Shown: positions 1-9,231 of the stretch, piece after piece | Numbering within the stretch: position 1 is the first letter of the stretch | How the letters are laid out: each line of letters starts with the position of its first letter | DNA from: Actinomycetota bacterium | GTDB lineage: Bacteria; Actinomycetota; Actinomycetes; S36-B12; CAIYMF01 | Length of the DNA: 44,971 nt | NCBI GenBank assembly: GCA_009697815.1 | Contig: WLRQ01000017.1 | Location: 1 to 44,971, forward strand | Direction of reading: 5' to 3' | Program-made: the position numbers and the translations under genes | The notes under the pieces: model-generated | What the model saw: the letters and a program-made list of their open reading frames with translations, nothing else | What the model was told of the DNA's origin: nothing | Databases searched by the model: none

Positions 1-168
1 AAGATCGGTCGCGGGGCAGTGATCCGCCGGGCGATCCTCGACAAGAACGTGCATGTGCCCGACGGTGCGCAGATCGGCGTCAACCTCGAGGCCGACCGTG
101 AGCGCTACACCGTCAGCGAGGGCGGGATCGTGGTCGTCGGCAAGGGGCAGAAGGTCGAGCTCGGCTGA
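1..168 (+). CDS. glgC: Glucose-1-phosphate adenylyltransferase, C-terminal end (partial)
   Basis: Only the last 55 residues are in the window; the reading frame is open from base 1 to the TGA at 166-168. GlgC makes ADP-glucose from glucose-1-phosphate and ATP for glycogen or maltosyl phosphate synthesis. The visible part has the left-handed beta-helix repeats of the C-terminal domain ([19 protein letters not shown]) followed by the GlgC tail with [22 protein letters not shown], which is very typical of actinobacterial GlgC. The next gene is convergent. The N-terminal nucleotidyltransferase domain lies outside, so intactness cannot be judged. Confidence 0.88.
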   Translation, partial: KIGRGAVIRRAILDKNVHVPDGAQIGVNLEADRERYTVSEGGIVVVGKGQKVELG

Positions 169-227
169 TCCTGGAACCACTGTCGACCGCGCAGAGCGGC
201 TGACCCTGCACTACGGCTGCCCCTGCA

Positions 228-476
228 CTACTGCGAGATCGCGGCGGCCTGCGCGTCGGTGGCCAGCTTGCGGCTCTTGACCTCGGGCTTGCGGCCGTCG
301 GCATAGAGAAGTGCGTGATCGTGGGCCTCGGTACGGGCCGTCGTGCGGGCCCGACGTGCGGCCCCCTGCCAGCCGCAGGAACACGACGCGTGTGAGAACC
401 GGCCTTCGACGACCGTCACCTGATGGGCGACCTCGGAACCAGCGAAGGGGCTGGGGGTCGTCGTGACGGGGTCCAC
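228..476 (-). CDS. Small conserved hypothetical protein with CxCGW motif
   Basis: An 82-residue protein starting at GTG. I do not recognise a named function. It has a Cys-x-Cys-Gly-Trp motif (C32, C34) followed by an Arg/Ala-rich helix and a His-x-His pair (H52, H54), so a small zinc site is possible but is inference. Proteins with a CSCGW core and basic helix recur as short hypotheticals in actinobacteria. It lies convergent to glgC and upstream of the Dabb gene on the same strand. Confidence 0.6.
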   Translation of the reverse strand: MDPVTTTPSPFAGSEVAHQVTVVEGRFSHASCSCGWQGAARRARTTARTEAHDHALLYADGRKPEVKSRKLATDAQAAAISQ

Positions 477-571
477 GGCTTCACGCTACATGGCGCCCGA
501 GCGCGGTTGCCCGCCGAACCGTCCAACTCGTGAGAAGGGCGAGCCCATGGCCGGGCGCGCCAAGTTCGAGG

Positions 572-853
572 TCAGCTCACGTAGTCGACGACGACCCGGG
601 AGGTGACCTGCGGCAGCACCCACTCGGCGAACTCGACGTGTGCCGGGTGGTGACGGTAGACCTCGAGGGCGTCGAGATCGTCATGGGTCGAGATCAGTGC
701 GAGGTGGCCCGAAGTGGGGGTTCCGAGCACATCGACGCCCACGGTGAGCGTGCTGATCGCCGGGATCCTCCCGGGCAGGGCCTCGAGGCGGGCCTTGACC
801 TCCTCGCGGATGTTCTGGTCAATGAAGGTGAAGACGACGACGTGCGTGATCAC
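572..853 (-). CDS. Dabb (stress-responsive A/B barrel) domain protein
   Basis: A 93-residue single-domain protein. It begins MITHVVVFTF and has the ferredoxin-like pattern of the Dabb family (hydrophobic first strand, a helix with REEVKARLEALP, then the central G-D-V strand, and H-P-A-H near residues 68-71 before the last helix). Dabb proteins are small dimeric alpha+beta barrels; some are stress-induced, some are enzymes, and the role here is unknown. It sits 63 bases after pstB on the same strand, so it could be read through from the pst operon. Confidence 0.85.
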   Translation of the reverse strand: MITHVVVFTFIDQNIREEVKARLEALPGRIPAISTLTVGVDVLGTPTSGHLALISTHDDLDALEVYRHHPAHVEFAEWVLPQVTSRVVVDYVS

Positions 854-916
854 GGCATGCTCCGTTCGGGAGGGGTTCGCTCAGGGGCTGTGCTGGAGAC
901 TACGGGTGGTGGGTGC

Positions 917-1696
917 TCAGCCGAAGCGGCCGGAGATGTAGTCCTCGGTGGCCTGCTGGGTGGGGTTGGAGAAGATGACGTCGGTTTCGGCCATCTCGAC
1001 GAGCTTGCCGGGCTTTCCGATGCCCGAGAGGTTGAAGAACCCGGTGGTGTCTGACACCCGCGCGGCCTGCTGCATGTTGTGGGTCACGATCACGATCGTG
1101 AACCGCTCCTTGAGCTGCTCGATGAGGTCCTCGATCGCCAAGGTCGAGATCGGGTCAAGTGCCGAGCACGGTTCATCCATCAGGAGCACCTGCGGCTCAA
1201 CCGCGATCGCTCGTGCGATGCACAGGCGCTGCTGCTGGCCGCCGGAGAGCCCGGAGCCCGGACGGTGAAGGCGGTCCTTGACCTCGTCCCACAGGTTCGC
1301 GCCGCGGAGCGAGCGCTCGGCGATCTCGTCGAGCTCGGCCTTCTTGCGCCGTGTGCCGTCGAGCCTGAGACCGGCCACCACGTTGTCGCGGATCGACATC
1401 GTCGGGAACGGGTTCGGCCGTTGGAAGACCATGCCGATGGTGCGGCGGACGTTGACTGGATCGACGTTGGCACCGTAGAGATCTTCGCCGTCGAGGAGGA
1501 CCTTGCCCTCGACGTACGCGCCCGGGATGACCTCGTGCATGCGGTTCAGGGCGCGCAGCATCGTGGACTTCCCGCACCCGGACGGGCCGATGAACGCCGT
1601 CACCGAGCGAGGCTCGATCGACAGCGTCGCGCCCTCGACGGCCTTGAACGAGCCGTAGTAGATGTCGAGGTCGGTGACGTCGATGCGCTTGGCCAT
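917..1696 (-). CDS. pstB: Phosphate ABC transporter ATP-binding protein PstB
   Basis: 259 residues, the normal PstB length. It is the ATPase of the high-affinity phosphate importer and works on the cytoplasmic face of PstA/PstC. Visible motifs: Walker [10 protein letters not shown] (37-45), the PstB-typical Q-loop segment FQRPNPFP, the ABC signature LSGGQQQR and Walker B VLLMDEP followed by CSALDPIST, and the switch His in [13 protein letters not shown]. It is the last gene of pstS-pstC-pstA-pstB on the minus strand, 57 bases behind pstA. The C-terminal [10 protein letters not shown] is the usual PstB ending. Confidence 0.97.
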   Translation of the reverse strand: MAKRIDVTDLDIYYGSFKAVEGATLSIEPRSVTAFIGPSGCGKSTMLRALNRMHEVIPGAYVEGKVLLDGEDLYGANVDPVNVRRTIGMVFQRPNPFPTMSIRDNVVAGLRLDGTRRKKAELDEIAERSLRGANLWDEVKDRLHRPGSGLSGGQQQRLCIARAIAVEPQVLLMDEPCSALDPISTLAIEDLIEQLKERFTIVIVTHNMQQAARVSDTTGFFNLSGIGKPGKLVEMAETDVIFSNPTQQATEDYISGRFG

Positions 1697-1753
1697 GGTG
1701 GGCGTGACTTCCTCGGTGGCTGGGAGCGGGTGAGCGGGCGAACGTGAGTGCTG

Positions 1754-2839
1754 TTAGAGCTTCTTGACCCCGGCGAACCGGGCGATGATCTTCGCGACGG
1801 CGTAGAGCACCATGACGAGGATGATGAGAACGAGCGCGCCGCCCCAGGCCCGGTTCACGGACGCGTCGGTGCCGCTCGAGAACTGGTCCCAGATGAACGT
1901 GGGGAGGGCCGACTGAGGCCCGGTGAACGGGTCAGGGTTGATCGACTGCGACAGGAATGTCGTCAGCAGCAGTGGCGCAGTCTCGCCAGCGACACGTGCG
2001 ATCGCAAGCATGGCGCCGGTGATGATGCCCGCGATGGCCGTCGGCATCACGATCTTCAGGATCGTGCGCCACTTGGGGATCCCCAATGCGTAGGACGCCT
2101 CCCGCAGTGAGCGCGGGACGATCCGCAGCATCTCCTCGGTGGAGCGCACCACCACAGGGAGCATCAGGATCGTCAACGCGATCGACGCCGCGAACCCCGA
2201 CCTCTGCATTCCCAGGGTGAGGACGAACGCGGTGTAGACGAACAGGCCTACGACCACCGACGGAACACCGGTCATGACATCGACGAAGAAGCTGACAACC
2301 CTGGCCAGGTGCCGCGATGAGCCGGAGGGCGCGTACTCGACGAGGTAGATGGCGGTGAGGATTCCCAGGGGAACACCGATGAGGGCTGCGATGCCCACTT
2401 GCTCAAGGGTTCCTAGGAGGGCGTGGTAAAGCCCCCCTCCCTCGGAACGCGGCGACACGCTGCGCATCGACGTGGTGAGGAAGGAGGAGCTGAGCACTTG
2501 TGAGCCCTTGACCACCACCGTCGCGAGCAGACCGATGAGGGGGGCGAGCGCAAGGGCGAACGTCGCGTAGATCGCGGTCGTGGCCAGGCGGTCCAGGGCG
2601 TGGCGCCGGCCCTCGACGGAGAAGCTCCAGCCGGTCTGGCCGGCGACGAACAGCAGGATCGCCACCACCAGCGTGCCGGCCACACCGTCGATGCCGGTGA
2701 CCGCGTTAAGCCCGATCGCGGCGGCCAGGGCGACCACTGCGGCGGCTGGCACTCCCCAGCGGGGAAGTCGGCGGCCGCTGAGTGCCATGCGCAGCAGGGC
2801 CGTCGACTGATCGCCCTCGAACGAGGTGATGCCCGACAT
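1754..2839 (-). CDS. pstA: Phosphate ABC transporter permease PstA
   Basis: 361 residues from the ATG that overlaps the stop of pstC by one base (TGATG). This start is preferred over a longer frame that would run into pstC. PstA is one of two membrane subunits of the phosphate importer. The sequence shows an N-terminal cytosolic stretch, two close hydrophobic segments (about residues 30-70), and the binding-protein-dependent permease domain in the second half, with the EAA-like loop (SLREASYALGIPKWRTILKIVMP) that contacts PstB. Translational coupling to pstC fits equal stoichiometry. Confidence 0.95.
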   Translation of the reverse strand: MSGITSFEGDQSTALLRMALSGRRLPRWGVPAAAVVALAAAIGLNAVTGIDGVAGTLVVAILLFVAGQTGWSFSVEGRRHALDRLATTAIYATFALALAPLIGLLATVVVKGSQVLSSSFLTTSMRSVSPRSEGGGLYHALLGTLEQVGIAALIGVPLGILTAIYLVEYAPSGSSRHLARVVSFFVDVMTGVPSVVVGLFVYTAFVLTLGMQRSGFAASIALTILMLPVVVRSTEEMLRIVPRSLREASYALGIPKWRTILKIVMPTAIAGIITGAMLAIARVAGETAPLLLTTFLSQSINPDPFTGPQSALPTFIWDQFSSGTDASVNRAWGGALVLIILVMVLYAVAKIIARFAGVKKL

Positions 2840-3831
2840 CAGTTGGCCCCCGAGAACTCGGCGCGACGGGCGATCACGGCGCGCGCGCCCATGTTGACGA
2901 CGAGGGTGATCACGAAGAGCACGAGCCCGCTCGCCACCAGTGCCGAGAGGCCGATCGGGCCCGCCTCGTTCCAGCGCAATGCGATGTTGGCGGCAAAGGT
3001 GTTTCCACCGGGCTCGGTGATGTGCCGGTTGATGTCGTAGGACGCCGAGAGGATCAGGGCGACGGCGATCGTCTCGCCGAGCGCGCGTCCGAGCCCGAGC
3101 ATTGCCGCGGAGATCATGCCCGGCTTGGCGAACGGGAAGATCGAGAGTCGCACCATCTCCCAACGCGTGGCGCCCAGGGCAAGCGCGGCCTCGATGTGGT
3201 CGCGGGGCACCTGGACGAACACCTCACGGGTGATCGCCGAGATGGTGGGCAGGATCATGATCGCGAGCACGACGCCGGCGATCAGGATCGACTTCGAATA
3301 CAGGCCCAGGGTGTTGGTGAAGATCGGGATGAAGCCCAGGTAGGTGTTCAGCCACTCGCCCAGACCCTCCATATGTGGGGTCAGGAACTGCAGTCCCCAC
3401 ATGCCGAAGATGATCGAAGGCACTGCGGCCAGGAGGTCGGTGACGAATCCGAGAGCCGTGGCCAGTCGGCGGGGTGCGTAGTGCGCGATGAACAGTGCGA
3501 TCCCGATGCCCACCGGCACGGCGAGCACCATGGCGACGATCGAGGTCATGACGGTGCCGAAGACCAGCGCTGCGATCCCGAAGACTGCGGGGCTTTGGTC
3601 GGGGAACCAGGCGGTCGAGGTGAGGAAGTTGGCAGTGTTGGCCTGGAGCGCGGGGATGGCCTTCACGACCAAGAAGATTGCGATGGAGGCCATCGTCAGC
3701 AAGATCAGCAGGCCGGCGCCTCGCGAGAGACCGAGGAAGACACGGTCGCCCGGGCGCACGGATGCCCCCGTGATACCCCTCGCCGCCGAAGACGGGACAG
3801 GGGTTCCGGTGGGCTCAAGGGTGGTGCTCAT
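2839..3831 (-). CDS. pstC: Phosphate ABC transporter permease PstC
   Basis: 330 residues. Partner of PstA in the inner-membrane channel. There is one transmembrane segment near residues 38-58, then five more in the permease domain, with the EAA-like loop HIEAALALGATRWEMVRLSIFP at about 215-237. PstC-typical LLAAVPSIIFGMWGLQFLTPHM is present. It follows pstS after a 77-base gap that holds a strong stem-loop (3860-3900) and overlaps pstA by one base. Confidence 0.95.
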   Translation of the reverse strand: MSTTLEPTGTPVPSSAARGITGASVRPGDRVFLGLSRGAGLLILLTMASIAIFLVVKAIPALQANTANFLTSTAWFPDQSPAVFGIAALVFGTVMTSIVAMVLAVPVGIGIALFIAHYAPRRLATALGFVTDLLAAVPSIIFGMWGLQFLTPHMEGLGEWLNTYLGFIPIFTNTLGLYSKSILIAGVVLAIMILPTISAITREVFVQVPRDHIEAALALGATRWEMVRLSIFPFAKPGMISAAMLGLGRALGETIAVALILSASYDINRHITEPGGNTFAANIALRWNEAGPIGLSALVASGLVLFVITLVVNMGARAVIARRAEFSGAN

Positions 3832-3859
3832 GCTGGCACCTCAGGGGTGTCGGGTGTGC

Positions 3860-3900
3860 TCTCCTGGGGTGGCGCGGACAAGTCCGGCCACCCCAGGAGA
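3860..3900 (-). terminator. Stem-loop between pstS and pstC
   Basis: Outer arms 3860-3873 and 3887-3900 are perfectly complementary over 14 bp; an inner 5-bp stem (3875-3879 with 3882-3886) extends it, with one bulged base at 3874 and a tight loop. No T-run follows in the direction of transcription. Placed just after the pstS stop, it most likely protects the pstS message or partly terminates, giving more binding protein than permease. That role is inferred from position. Confidence 0.75.
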
Positions 3901-3908
3901 CAGTAGCG

Positions 3909-4991
3909 TCAGGCGCTGAGCGATGAGACTGCGGCTCGCACCTTCGTGAGCAGGTCGCCGGTGATCGGAACGTATCCGAACTCGGTGAGCTTGGACTGAC
4001 CTGCGTCGCTCGAGGTGAAGGTCAGGAACGACTTCGTGAGGTCGAGGAGGCCGGCATCGAGGCCCTTCTCGCAGGTGATCTCGTAGGTGACGAGCACGAT
4101 CGGGTAACCGGTCTTGGTCGTGTAGTCGATCGTGAGCGCGAGGTCGTTGCCGGTGCCCTTGACGGTGGCGGAGGCGACCGTGGCCGCTGCCGTCGTCGAG
4201 GTGGGCTCGATGGCGCCGCCGCCGTTGTCGACCCACGCCGTCGAGAGCTTGTTGTCCAGTGCGAAGGAGAGCTCGACGTAGCCGATCGAGTTGGCGGTGG
4301 CCTTGATGGCCGCGCCGATGCCGTCGTTGCCCTTGGCGCCCTGGCCGCCGGTGGCCTTCCACTCCTTACCAGCGCCTGAGGTCCAGGCGGTGGCTGCGGT
4401 GGCGGTGAGGTACTTGGTGAAGTTGTCGGTGGTGCCGGAGGAGTCGCTGCGGTGGAACTGCGCGATCGTGGCGTCGGGAAGTGTGACGCCTGCGTTGGCG
4501 GCCGCGATCTTCGGGTCGTTCCACTTGGTGATCTCGTTCGAGAAGATGCCCGCGATCAGGTCGGGGGTGAGGATCAGCTTGTCGACGCCGGCGACGTTGT
4601 ACGCCGCGACGATGGCGCCGCCGACCATCGGGATGTCAATCGCCGGCCCAGTCGCGCAGCGCGCGTCGGCCTTGGTCTTGTCTTCTTCCTTGAGCGGGGA
4701 GTCGGAACCAGCGAACGCCGTCTGCTTGTTGATGAAGTCGGTGATTCCGGCGCCCGAACCGTTGGCCTGGTAGTCGATCGTCGCGCCGGTGCAGGCGGTC
4801 TGGTAGGTGTTGACCCACTCAGCGACAGCATTCTTCTGCGCGCTGGAGCCCGACGCCTTGATGGCACCCGAGACGCAGCTGATGCTGGTGGAGTCAGTGA
4901 CGGCCGTACCGCCGTCGGAGCCGCAGGCGGTGAGGGCGAGCGCCCCGGTCACGGCGAGTGCGGCGAATGACATGGTGCGAGTGCGGTTCAT
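3909..4991 (-). CDS. pstS: Phosphate-binding lipoprotein PstS
   Basis: 360 residues from the ATG at 4991, chosen because a good ribosome site (TGGAGGAC) lies just upstream and a lipoprotein signal follows immediately: MNRTRTMSF, a hydrophobic stretch, then lipobox LTAC with C24 as the lipidated residue. PstS captures phosphate outside the membrane and delivers it to PstCA. Phosphate-ligand motifs are visible: SGAIKASGSSAQKNA near the N-terminus, DYQANGSGAGITDFI, and HRSDSSGTTDNFTKYL. It heads pstSCAB and is preceded by a two-unit PHO box at 5068-5089. Confidence 0.96.
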   Translation of the reverse strand: MNRTRTMSFAALAVTGALALTACGSDGGTAVTDSTSISCVSGAIKASGSSAQKNAVAEWVNTYQTACTGATIDYQANGSGAGITDFINKQTAFAGSDSPLKEEDKTKADARCATGPAIDIPMVGGAIVAAYNVAGVDKLILTPDLIAGIFSNEITKWNDPKIAAANAGVTLPDATIAQFHRSDSSGTTDNFTKYLTATAATAWTSGAGKEWKATGGQGAKGNDGIGAAIKATANSIGYVELSFALDNKLSTAWVDNGGGAIEPTSTTAAATVASATVKGTGNDLALTIDYTTKTGYPIVLVTYEITCEKGLDAGLLDLTKSFLTFTSSDAGQSKLTEFGYVPITGDLLTKVRAAVSSLSA

Positions 4992-5067
4992 CCCGGTCCT
5001 CCAGGAGTTGTGCGAGTGATCTCTTATGGCCCTGACGTTAGGAAGCCGGGCTGACGAGTTCGCAGAA

Positions 5068-5089
5068 CCAGGGTGAACGGAAGGTGAAT
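5068..5089 (-). promoter_or_regulatory. PHO box (PhoP/RegX3 site) upstream of pstS
   Basis: Two adjacent 11-base direct repeats read on the minus strand: ATTCACCTTCC (5079-5089) followed directly by GTTCACCCTGG (5068-5078). They match the GTTCACC-type direct-repeat unit bound by actinobacterial PhoP. The site ends 76 bases before the pstS ATG, suitable for activation of the pst operon under phosphate limitation by the senX3/regX3 pair at 30066-31918. Sequence match seen; binding is inferred. Confidence 0.85.
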
Positions 5090-5152
5090 GGCGCACGTAC
5101 AGATGGGTTCTGGCCCGCGTGGTCGCTGAGCCGCTGGCCGTCACATCGGCTC

Positions 5153-6076
5153 TTACGCCTCGAAACGGTCAATCGCCACGACGGAGCCATCGGCCGCGCG
5201 GTGCAGCACGATCGCGCAGCCGGGCCGGAGGCGGGGATCGAGCCGGGCGCCCACGTTGTCGTCGCGCAGATCGAGGCGCAACTGTCGGGCAAGCGCCCCG
5301 ATCACGATCGGAAGTACAGGGCGGTGCGTACACCAGACCGCAGGACTCATGTCATCGAGCAGGTCCGAGACCGCCGTGATGGTGGTCTCCGGATCGTCCT
5401 CGAAGCCCTCCTCGCTCAAGGCGTGCTCGAGGCGTGTCGTGAGTCCGCGGTGGCTGGCGAACGGCTCCACGGTGGCCCGGCATCGACGGGCGTCGGACGA
5501 CACGATCCGCAGGGGCCCATACGCATCGAGCACCTGGACGAGTTCGTGGGCCTGATCGATTCCGCTCTCATTGAGCGGGCGCGCCGAGTCGAGGTCGGCC
5601 AGCGGATCACCTGACTCGCGCCACGGCGCCCGCTTCATGGCCTCGGCATGGCGAAGAATGATCGTGGGCGTTGTGTCGGGGAGCCCTAGCGCGAGGTCGA
5701 GGAGAGAGCGATCGTCGTCGTAGGTGAGTAGGGCCCGTGCGGCCTTGCGCCGCAGCCACCTGATCTCATCGACCTCGTCGTCGGCGGGGCGGTCGAACAC
5801 CTCGACTGCGGTGGCGCGCCAGTAGTGCACGCGCTTGGGGACACCGTCGACGGTGTAGCGCCTATGCCCGAGTGACGGGCCCAGGACGCAACGCACGCCC
5901 GTCTCCTCGAGTGCCTCGCGAACCGCCGCGGCGTCGCGGCGCTCACCGGGCTCGAGCTTGCCCTTGGGAAGTGACCAGTCCGACCTGTGTGGACGGTGCA
6001 CCACCGCCACCTCTGGCCCGTGTGCGCTGCGGCGCACGAGCACAACCCCAGCGGCCTCGATCTGATCCGGTGCCAC
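5153..6076 (-). CDS. Nudix hydrolase fused to SixA-type histidine phosphatase (MutT1-like)
   Basis: 307 residues with two domains. Residues about 6-140 are a Nudix hydrolase with a complete Nudix box (GKLEPGERRDAAAVREALEETGV is the region; key residues G-x5-E, REALEE). Residues about 158-307 are a histidine phosphatase with the ILRHAEA motif. The arrangement equals mycobacterial MutT1, which hydrolyses 8-oxo-dGTP and diadenosine polyphosphates; that activity here is inferred. The GTG start lies two bases after the CHAD stop, so ppk, CHAD and this gene form one tight operon. An enzyme acting on polyphosphorylated nucleotides next to polyphosphate genes makes functional sense. Confidence 0.87.
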   Translation of the reverse strand: MAPDQIEAAGVVLVRRSAHGPEVAVVHRPHRSDWSLPKGKLEPGERRDAAAVREALEETGVRCVLGPSLGHRRYTVDGVPKRVHYWRATAVEVFDRPADDEVDEIRWLRRKAARALLTYDDDRSLLDLALGLPDTTPTIILRHAEAMKRAPWRESGDPLADLDSARPLNESGIDQAHELVQVLDAYGPLRIVSSDARRCRATVEPFASHRGLTTRLEHALSEEGFEDDPETTITAVSDLLDDMSPAVWCTHRPVLPIVIGALARQLRLDLRDDNVGARLDPRLRPGCAIVLHRAADGSVVAIDRFEA

Positions 6077-6078
6077 CG

Positions 6079-7068
6079 CTACACCCCGATCCCTGACATC
6101 GCGCGACGAATGCGTGCGTGCTCATGGCGCGCGTCGAGCCAGATATTGCGCGCCTCACGGTGGCATGCGACCTCGCGGTGGCGGGTCGAGGCGACGAAGA
6201 TCCCGAAGGTGAACGCCTCGGCCGCACTAAGTGGCGTTGAGGCGTCGCTGACGCGCTCGAGTACGAGGGTGCGTTGGATCGTGGCGTCCTGCGCTTCGCC
6301 CAGCGGCTCGCTGATCGAGGCCCAGAGGTGGGCGAGCTCGGCGCAGGGACGTCCGAGGGCACTAGCTCCCACCTCGGCCGCGTAGCGGGCCCTCTTCGCA
6401 CTGATGCGGGCCCGGTGCCAGGCCTCGGGAGAGTCGTCGGGCCGAAGATGCCCGAGCGGGCGAACGGCCTGGCGATCGGCGCGTAGCACCCGCGGGGCGA
6501 GCAATGTGGACGCTCGCCGACGGGCGATCCGGGTGAACCGCGGTGCGCGGGCAACTGCCACGAGCAGATCCAGGAGCGCCGCAGCCCGTTCGGATCGCAG
6601 CTCAACCAGCGCCTCGTGCAGGACATGCTCGCGACGGCGGCGCAACCACGGGATGAGGGAGGCGCCGATCTGCGCTCTCGTGGGCTGAGCGTCGGTGTCG
6701 CCGTCGGGGCTTCTCAGCCACAGGTCGAAGACCTCGAGATCACGTGCTGGAGAGAGGCGTCCCGCGTACCACGACAGTTCGGGACGCAGCTGCGTGGCGA
6801 TGTCGTCGCGCAGGAGGTCGCCATAGACGCGAAGCCCGGATCGCAGCCGTCTCGCCGCGACCCGCGCCGCATGAACGGCGTCGGGGGAGTCGCCCTCGAG
6901 AAGAGCGTGGGCCTGCACCAGCGCGCTGGTCTGACTTCGCAGGTGCGCCATCACGGCCACTCCCGTTGTCGATCTCGCGCCGACGGGGGTGGCCGGGGGC
7001 AGGGCGAGTGAGTGGTCGAGGGGGGAGCCCTCGTTCGCGACCGGCGTGCCGTCCGGTCGCGGGGTCAC
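6079..7068 (-). CDS. CHAD domain protein (polyphosphate-associated)
   Basis: 329 residues from the GTG that overlaps the ppk stop by four bases (GTGA). CHAD domains are all-helical, rich in conserved His and Arg, and bind inorganic polyphosphate; some localise to polyphosphate granules. The hallmark segment [20 protein letters not shown] is present near the N-terminus, and a second copy [15 protein letters not shown] in the second half reflects the family's internal duplication. It lacks the CYTH (triphosphate tunnel) domain often fused to CHAD. Coupling to ppk strongly supports a polyphosphate role. Confidence 0.92.
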   Translation of the reverse strand: MTPRPDGTPVANEGSPLDHSLALPPATPVGARSTTGVAVMAHLRSQTSALVQAHALLEGDSPDAVHAARVAARRLRSGLRVYGDLLRDDIATQLRPELSWYAGRLSPARDLEVFDLWLRSPDGDTDAQPTRAQIGASLIPWLRRRREHVLHEALVELRSERAAALLDLLVAVARAPRFTRIARRRASTLLAPRVLRADRQAVRPLGHLRPDDSPEAWHRARISAKRARYAAEVGASALGRPCAELAHLWASISEPLGEAQDATIQRTLVLERVSDASTPLSAAEAFTFGIFVASTRHREVACHREARNIWLDARHEHARIRRAMSGIGV

Positions 7069-9179
7069 GGTGCGATACCCGCGCGCCGGGACTGCCGAGC
7101 GATCAGCGCCGTCTGCACGTCGGCGAGGGGGAGGCCTTCGGCGTCGCGGTCGACACGGCCCCAGCGTCCGTCGGGGTCGAGGTGCCACGTGCTGCTTGAC
7201 GGGTCGAAGCCACGGTCGATGAGCGAGGAGAGCTCGCTAATGTGCTTCGGCGATCCGAGGCGCACGAGAGCCTCTATCCGGCGATCGAGGTTGCGGTGCA
7301 TGAGATCTGCGGACCCGATCCACACCTCGGTGTCTCCTGCGTTCGAGAACTCGAAGAGCCGCGAATGTTCAAGGAAACGCCCGAGAACGCTACGGACCCG
7401 GATCGTCTCGGAGAGCCCGGGCACACCTGGTCGCAGGGCGCAGATGCCACGGACCCAGATGTCGATCGGGACCCCGGCCTGAGACGCGATGTAGAGCGCG
7501 TCGATGGTGGCCTCATCGACGATGGAGTTGCACTTGATCCTGATCCTCGCCGGAAGGCCGGCCCGCTGATTGTCGACCTCGCGCGCGATGCGATCGAGCA
7601 GACCCGACCGGATCGAGTGGGGGGCGACGAGTAGGCGGTGGTACTCGGTCTCCATGGAGTAGCCCGAGAGCACGTTGAACAGGCGTGCGACATCTTCGCC
7701 GACCTCGGGGTCGGTCGTGAGCAGGCCGACGTCCTCGTACAGGCGTGCTGTCTTGGGGTGGTAATTGCCGGTGCCGATGTGGACATAGCGGCGCAGCTTG
7801 TCGCCGTCGTCGCGCACCACCATCGAGAGCTTGCAGTGGGTCTTGAGGCCCACGAGCCCATAGACCACATGGCATCCCGAGCGCTCAAGCTTGCGCGCCC
7901 AGTCGATGTTGGCCTGCTCGTCGAAGCGCGCCTTGATCTCGACGATCGCCAGCACCTGCTTGCCCGCCTCGGCAGCCGCAACCAAGGCGTCGACGATCGG
8001 GGAGTCACCGCTGGTGCGGTAGAGGGTCTGCTTGATCGCCAGGACCTGGGGATCGGCGGCAGCCTGCTCGAGGAAGCGCTGGACGCTCGTGGAGAACGAG
8101 TCGTAGGGGTGGTGCAGCAGGATCTCGTGATCGCGCATCGCCTCGAGCACGTCAGGGGGCGATGCGGTCTCGACCTCGGCAAGTTCGCGGCTGGTACGGC
8201 CCAGGAACGGCGGCATCTTCAGGTCGTCGCGCGGGAGGCGGTCGAGTGCCCAGAGGCCGGTGAGGTCAAGTAGGCCGGGGATCCGGATGACCTCTTCAGT
8301 GCCGATCCCGAGTTCGCGCACCAGCAGGTCGAGCACGTGCGGGTCGATCGAGTGCTCGGCCTCGAGTCGGACGGGCGGCCCAAAGCGACGACGCATCAGT
8401 TCGCGTTCGAGTGCGAGAAGGAGGTTCTCGGCGTCGTCCTCCTCGACCTCGACATCCTCGTTGCGTGTGACCCGGAACGCGTGGTGCTGAAGGACATCCA
8501 TGCCCGGGAAGAGCTCGCCGAGGTGCGCGGCGATGATGTCCTCGAGTGGGACGAACCGCGATGGCCCTGCGAGCACGAGCCGCTCAAGGATCGGAGGAAC
8601 CTTGACCCGTGCGAACAACTCCGTGCGGGTGATCGGGTTGCGTACCACCACAGCGAGGTTCAGCGAAAGCCCGCTGATGTAGGGGAAGGGGTGTGCAGGG
8701 TCGACCGCGAGCGGGGTGAGGACGGGGAACACCTTGTCGCGGAAGAACTGGCCGAGCTGGTCGCGTTCGGTGGCAGAGGCTTCCTCCCATCGCAGGATCC
8801 TGATGCCCTCGAGGTACAGAGCGGGCTCGATCTCGCCGTGGAAAAGGTCGGCCTGACGACGCATGAGCTCCGAGCTGCGCTCGTAGATCCCCTCGAGCAC
8901 TTCGCGGGGCATGAGCCCGCTCGCCGCGCGCACGGCGATGCCGGTGGCGATGCGCCGCTTGAGACCGGCGACGCGCACCATGAAGAACTCGTCGAGATTG
9001 CTCGCGAAGATCGCCAGGAACTTCGCTCGCTCGAGAAGTGGGATCGATTCGTCGGCGGCGAGCGCGAGCACGCGCTCGTTGAAGGCCAGCCAGGACAACT
9101 CGCGATCGAGAAAGCGGTCGTCGGGCAGCGAGGTCGCGTCCTCAGACGCGTCGTTCGGCGCGGATGCCTCGGTGCTCAT
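7065..9179 (-). CDS. ppk: Polyphosphate kinase 1
   Basis: 704 residues from ATG 9179, typical for PPK1. The enzyme reversibly transfers the ATP gamma-phosphate to polyphosphate. Visible: N-terminal [18 protein letters not shown], the middle catalytic domain with [14 protein letters not shown] and [15 protein letters not shown], the phospho-His in GLKTHCKLS (H448), then [18 protein letters not shown]. The C-terminal phospholipase D-like domain has [13 protein letters not shown] and [15 protein letters not shown] longer frame upstream lacks family similarity and was discarded. It is followed by the CHAD and Nudix genes as an apparent operon. Confidence 0.97.
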   Translation of the reverse strand: MSTEASAPNDASEDATSLPDDRFLDRELSWLAFNERVLALAADESIPLLERAKFLAIFASNLDEFFMVRVAGLKRRIATGIAVRAASGLMPREVLEGIYERSSELMRRQADLFHGEIEPALYLEGIRILRWEEASATERDQLGQFFRDKVFPVLTPLAVDPAHPFPYISGLSLNLAVVVRNPITRTELFARVKVPPILERLVLAGPSRFVPLEDIIAAHLGELFPGMDVLQHHAFRVTRNEDVEVEEDDAENLLLALERELMRRRFGPPVRLEAEHSIDPHVLDLLVRELGIGTEEVIRIPGLLDLTGLWALDRLPRDDLKMPPFLGRTSRELAEVETASPPDVLEAMRDHEILLHHPYDSFSTSVQRFLEQAAADPQVLAIKQTLYRTSGDSPIVDALVAAAEAGKQVLAIVEIKARFDEQANIDWARKLERSGCHVVYGLVGLKTHCKLSMVVRDDGDKLRRYVHIGTGNYHPKTARLYEDVGLLTTDPEVGEDVARLFNVLSGYSMETEYHRLLVAPHSIRSGLLDRIAREVDNQRAGLPARIRIKCNSIVDEATIDALYIASQAGVPIDIWVRGICALRPGVPGLSETIRVRSVLGRFLEHSRLFEFSNAGDTEVWIGSADLMHRNLDRRIEALVRLGSPKHISELSSLIDRGFDPSSSTWHLDPDGRWGRVDRDAEGLPLADVQTALIARQSRRAGIAP

Positions 9180-9231
9180 GGGGCAACCTTGCCAGACGGG
9201 GGAAGGCTCGCGCGCCGAGACGGAGAGAGGA

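Noticed and set aside
2839-3163. N-terminal extension of pstA and similar long upstream extensions of pstS, ppk, CHAD, phoU, regX3, ispD and ispF
   Set aside because: The extra residues lie inside other genes or before good ribosome sites and lack family similarity; internal starts were used.
3022-3906. 294-codon plus-strand frame over pstC
   Set aside because: Asp/Gly/His-rich shadow frame opposite a definite permease gene.
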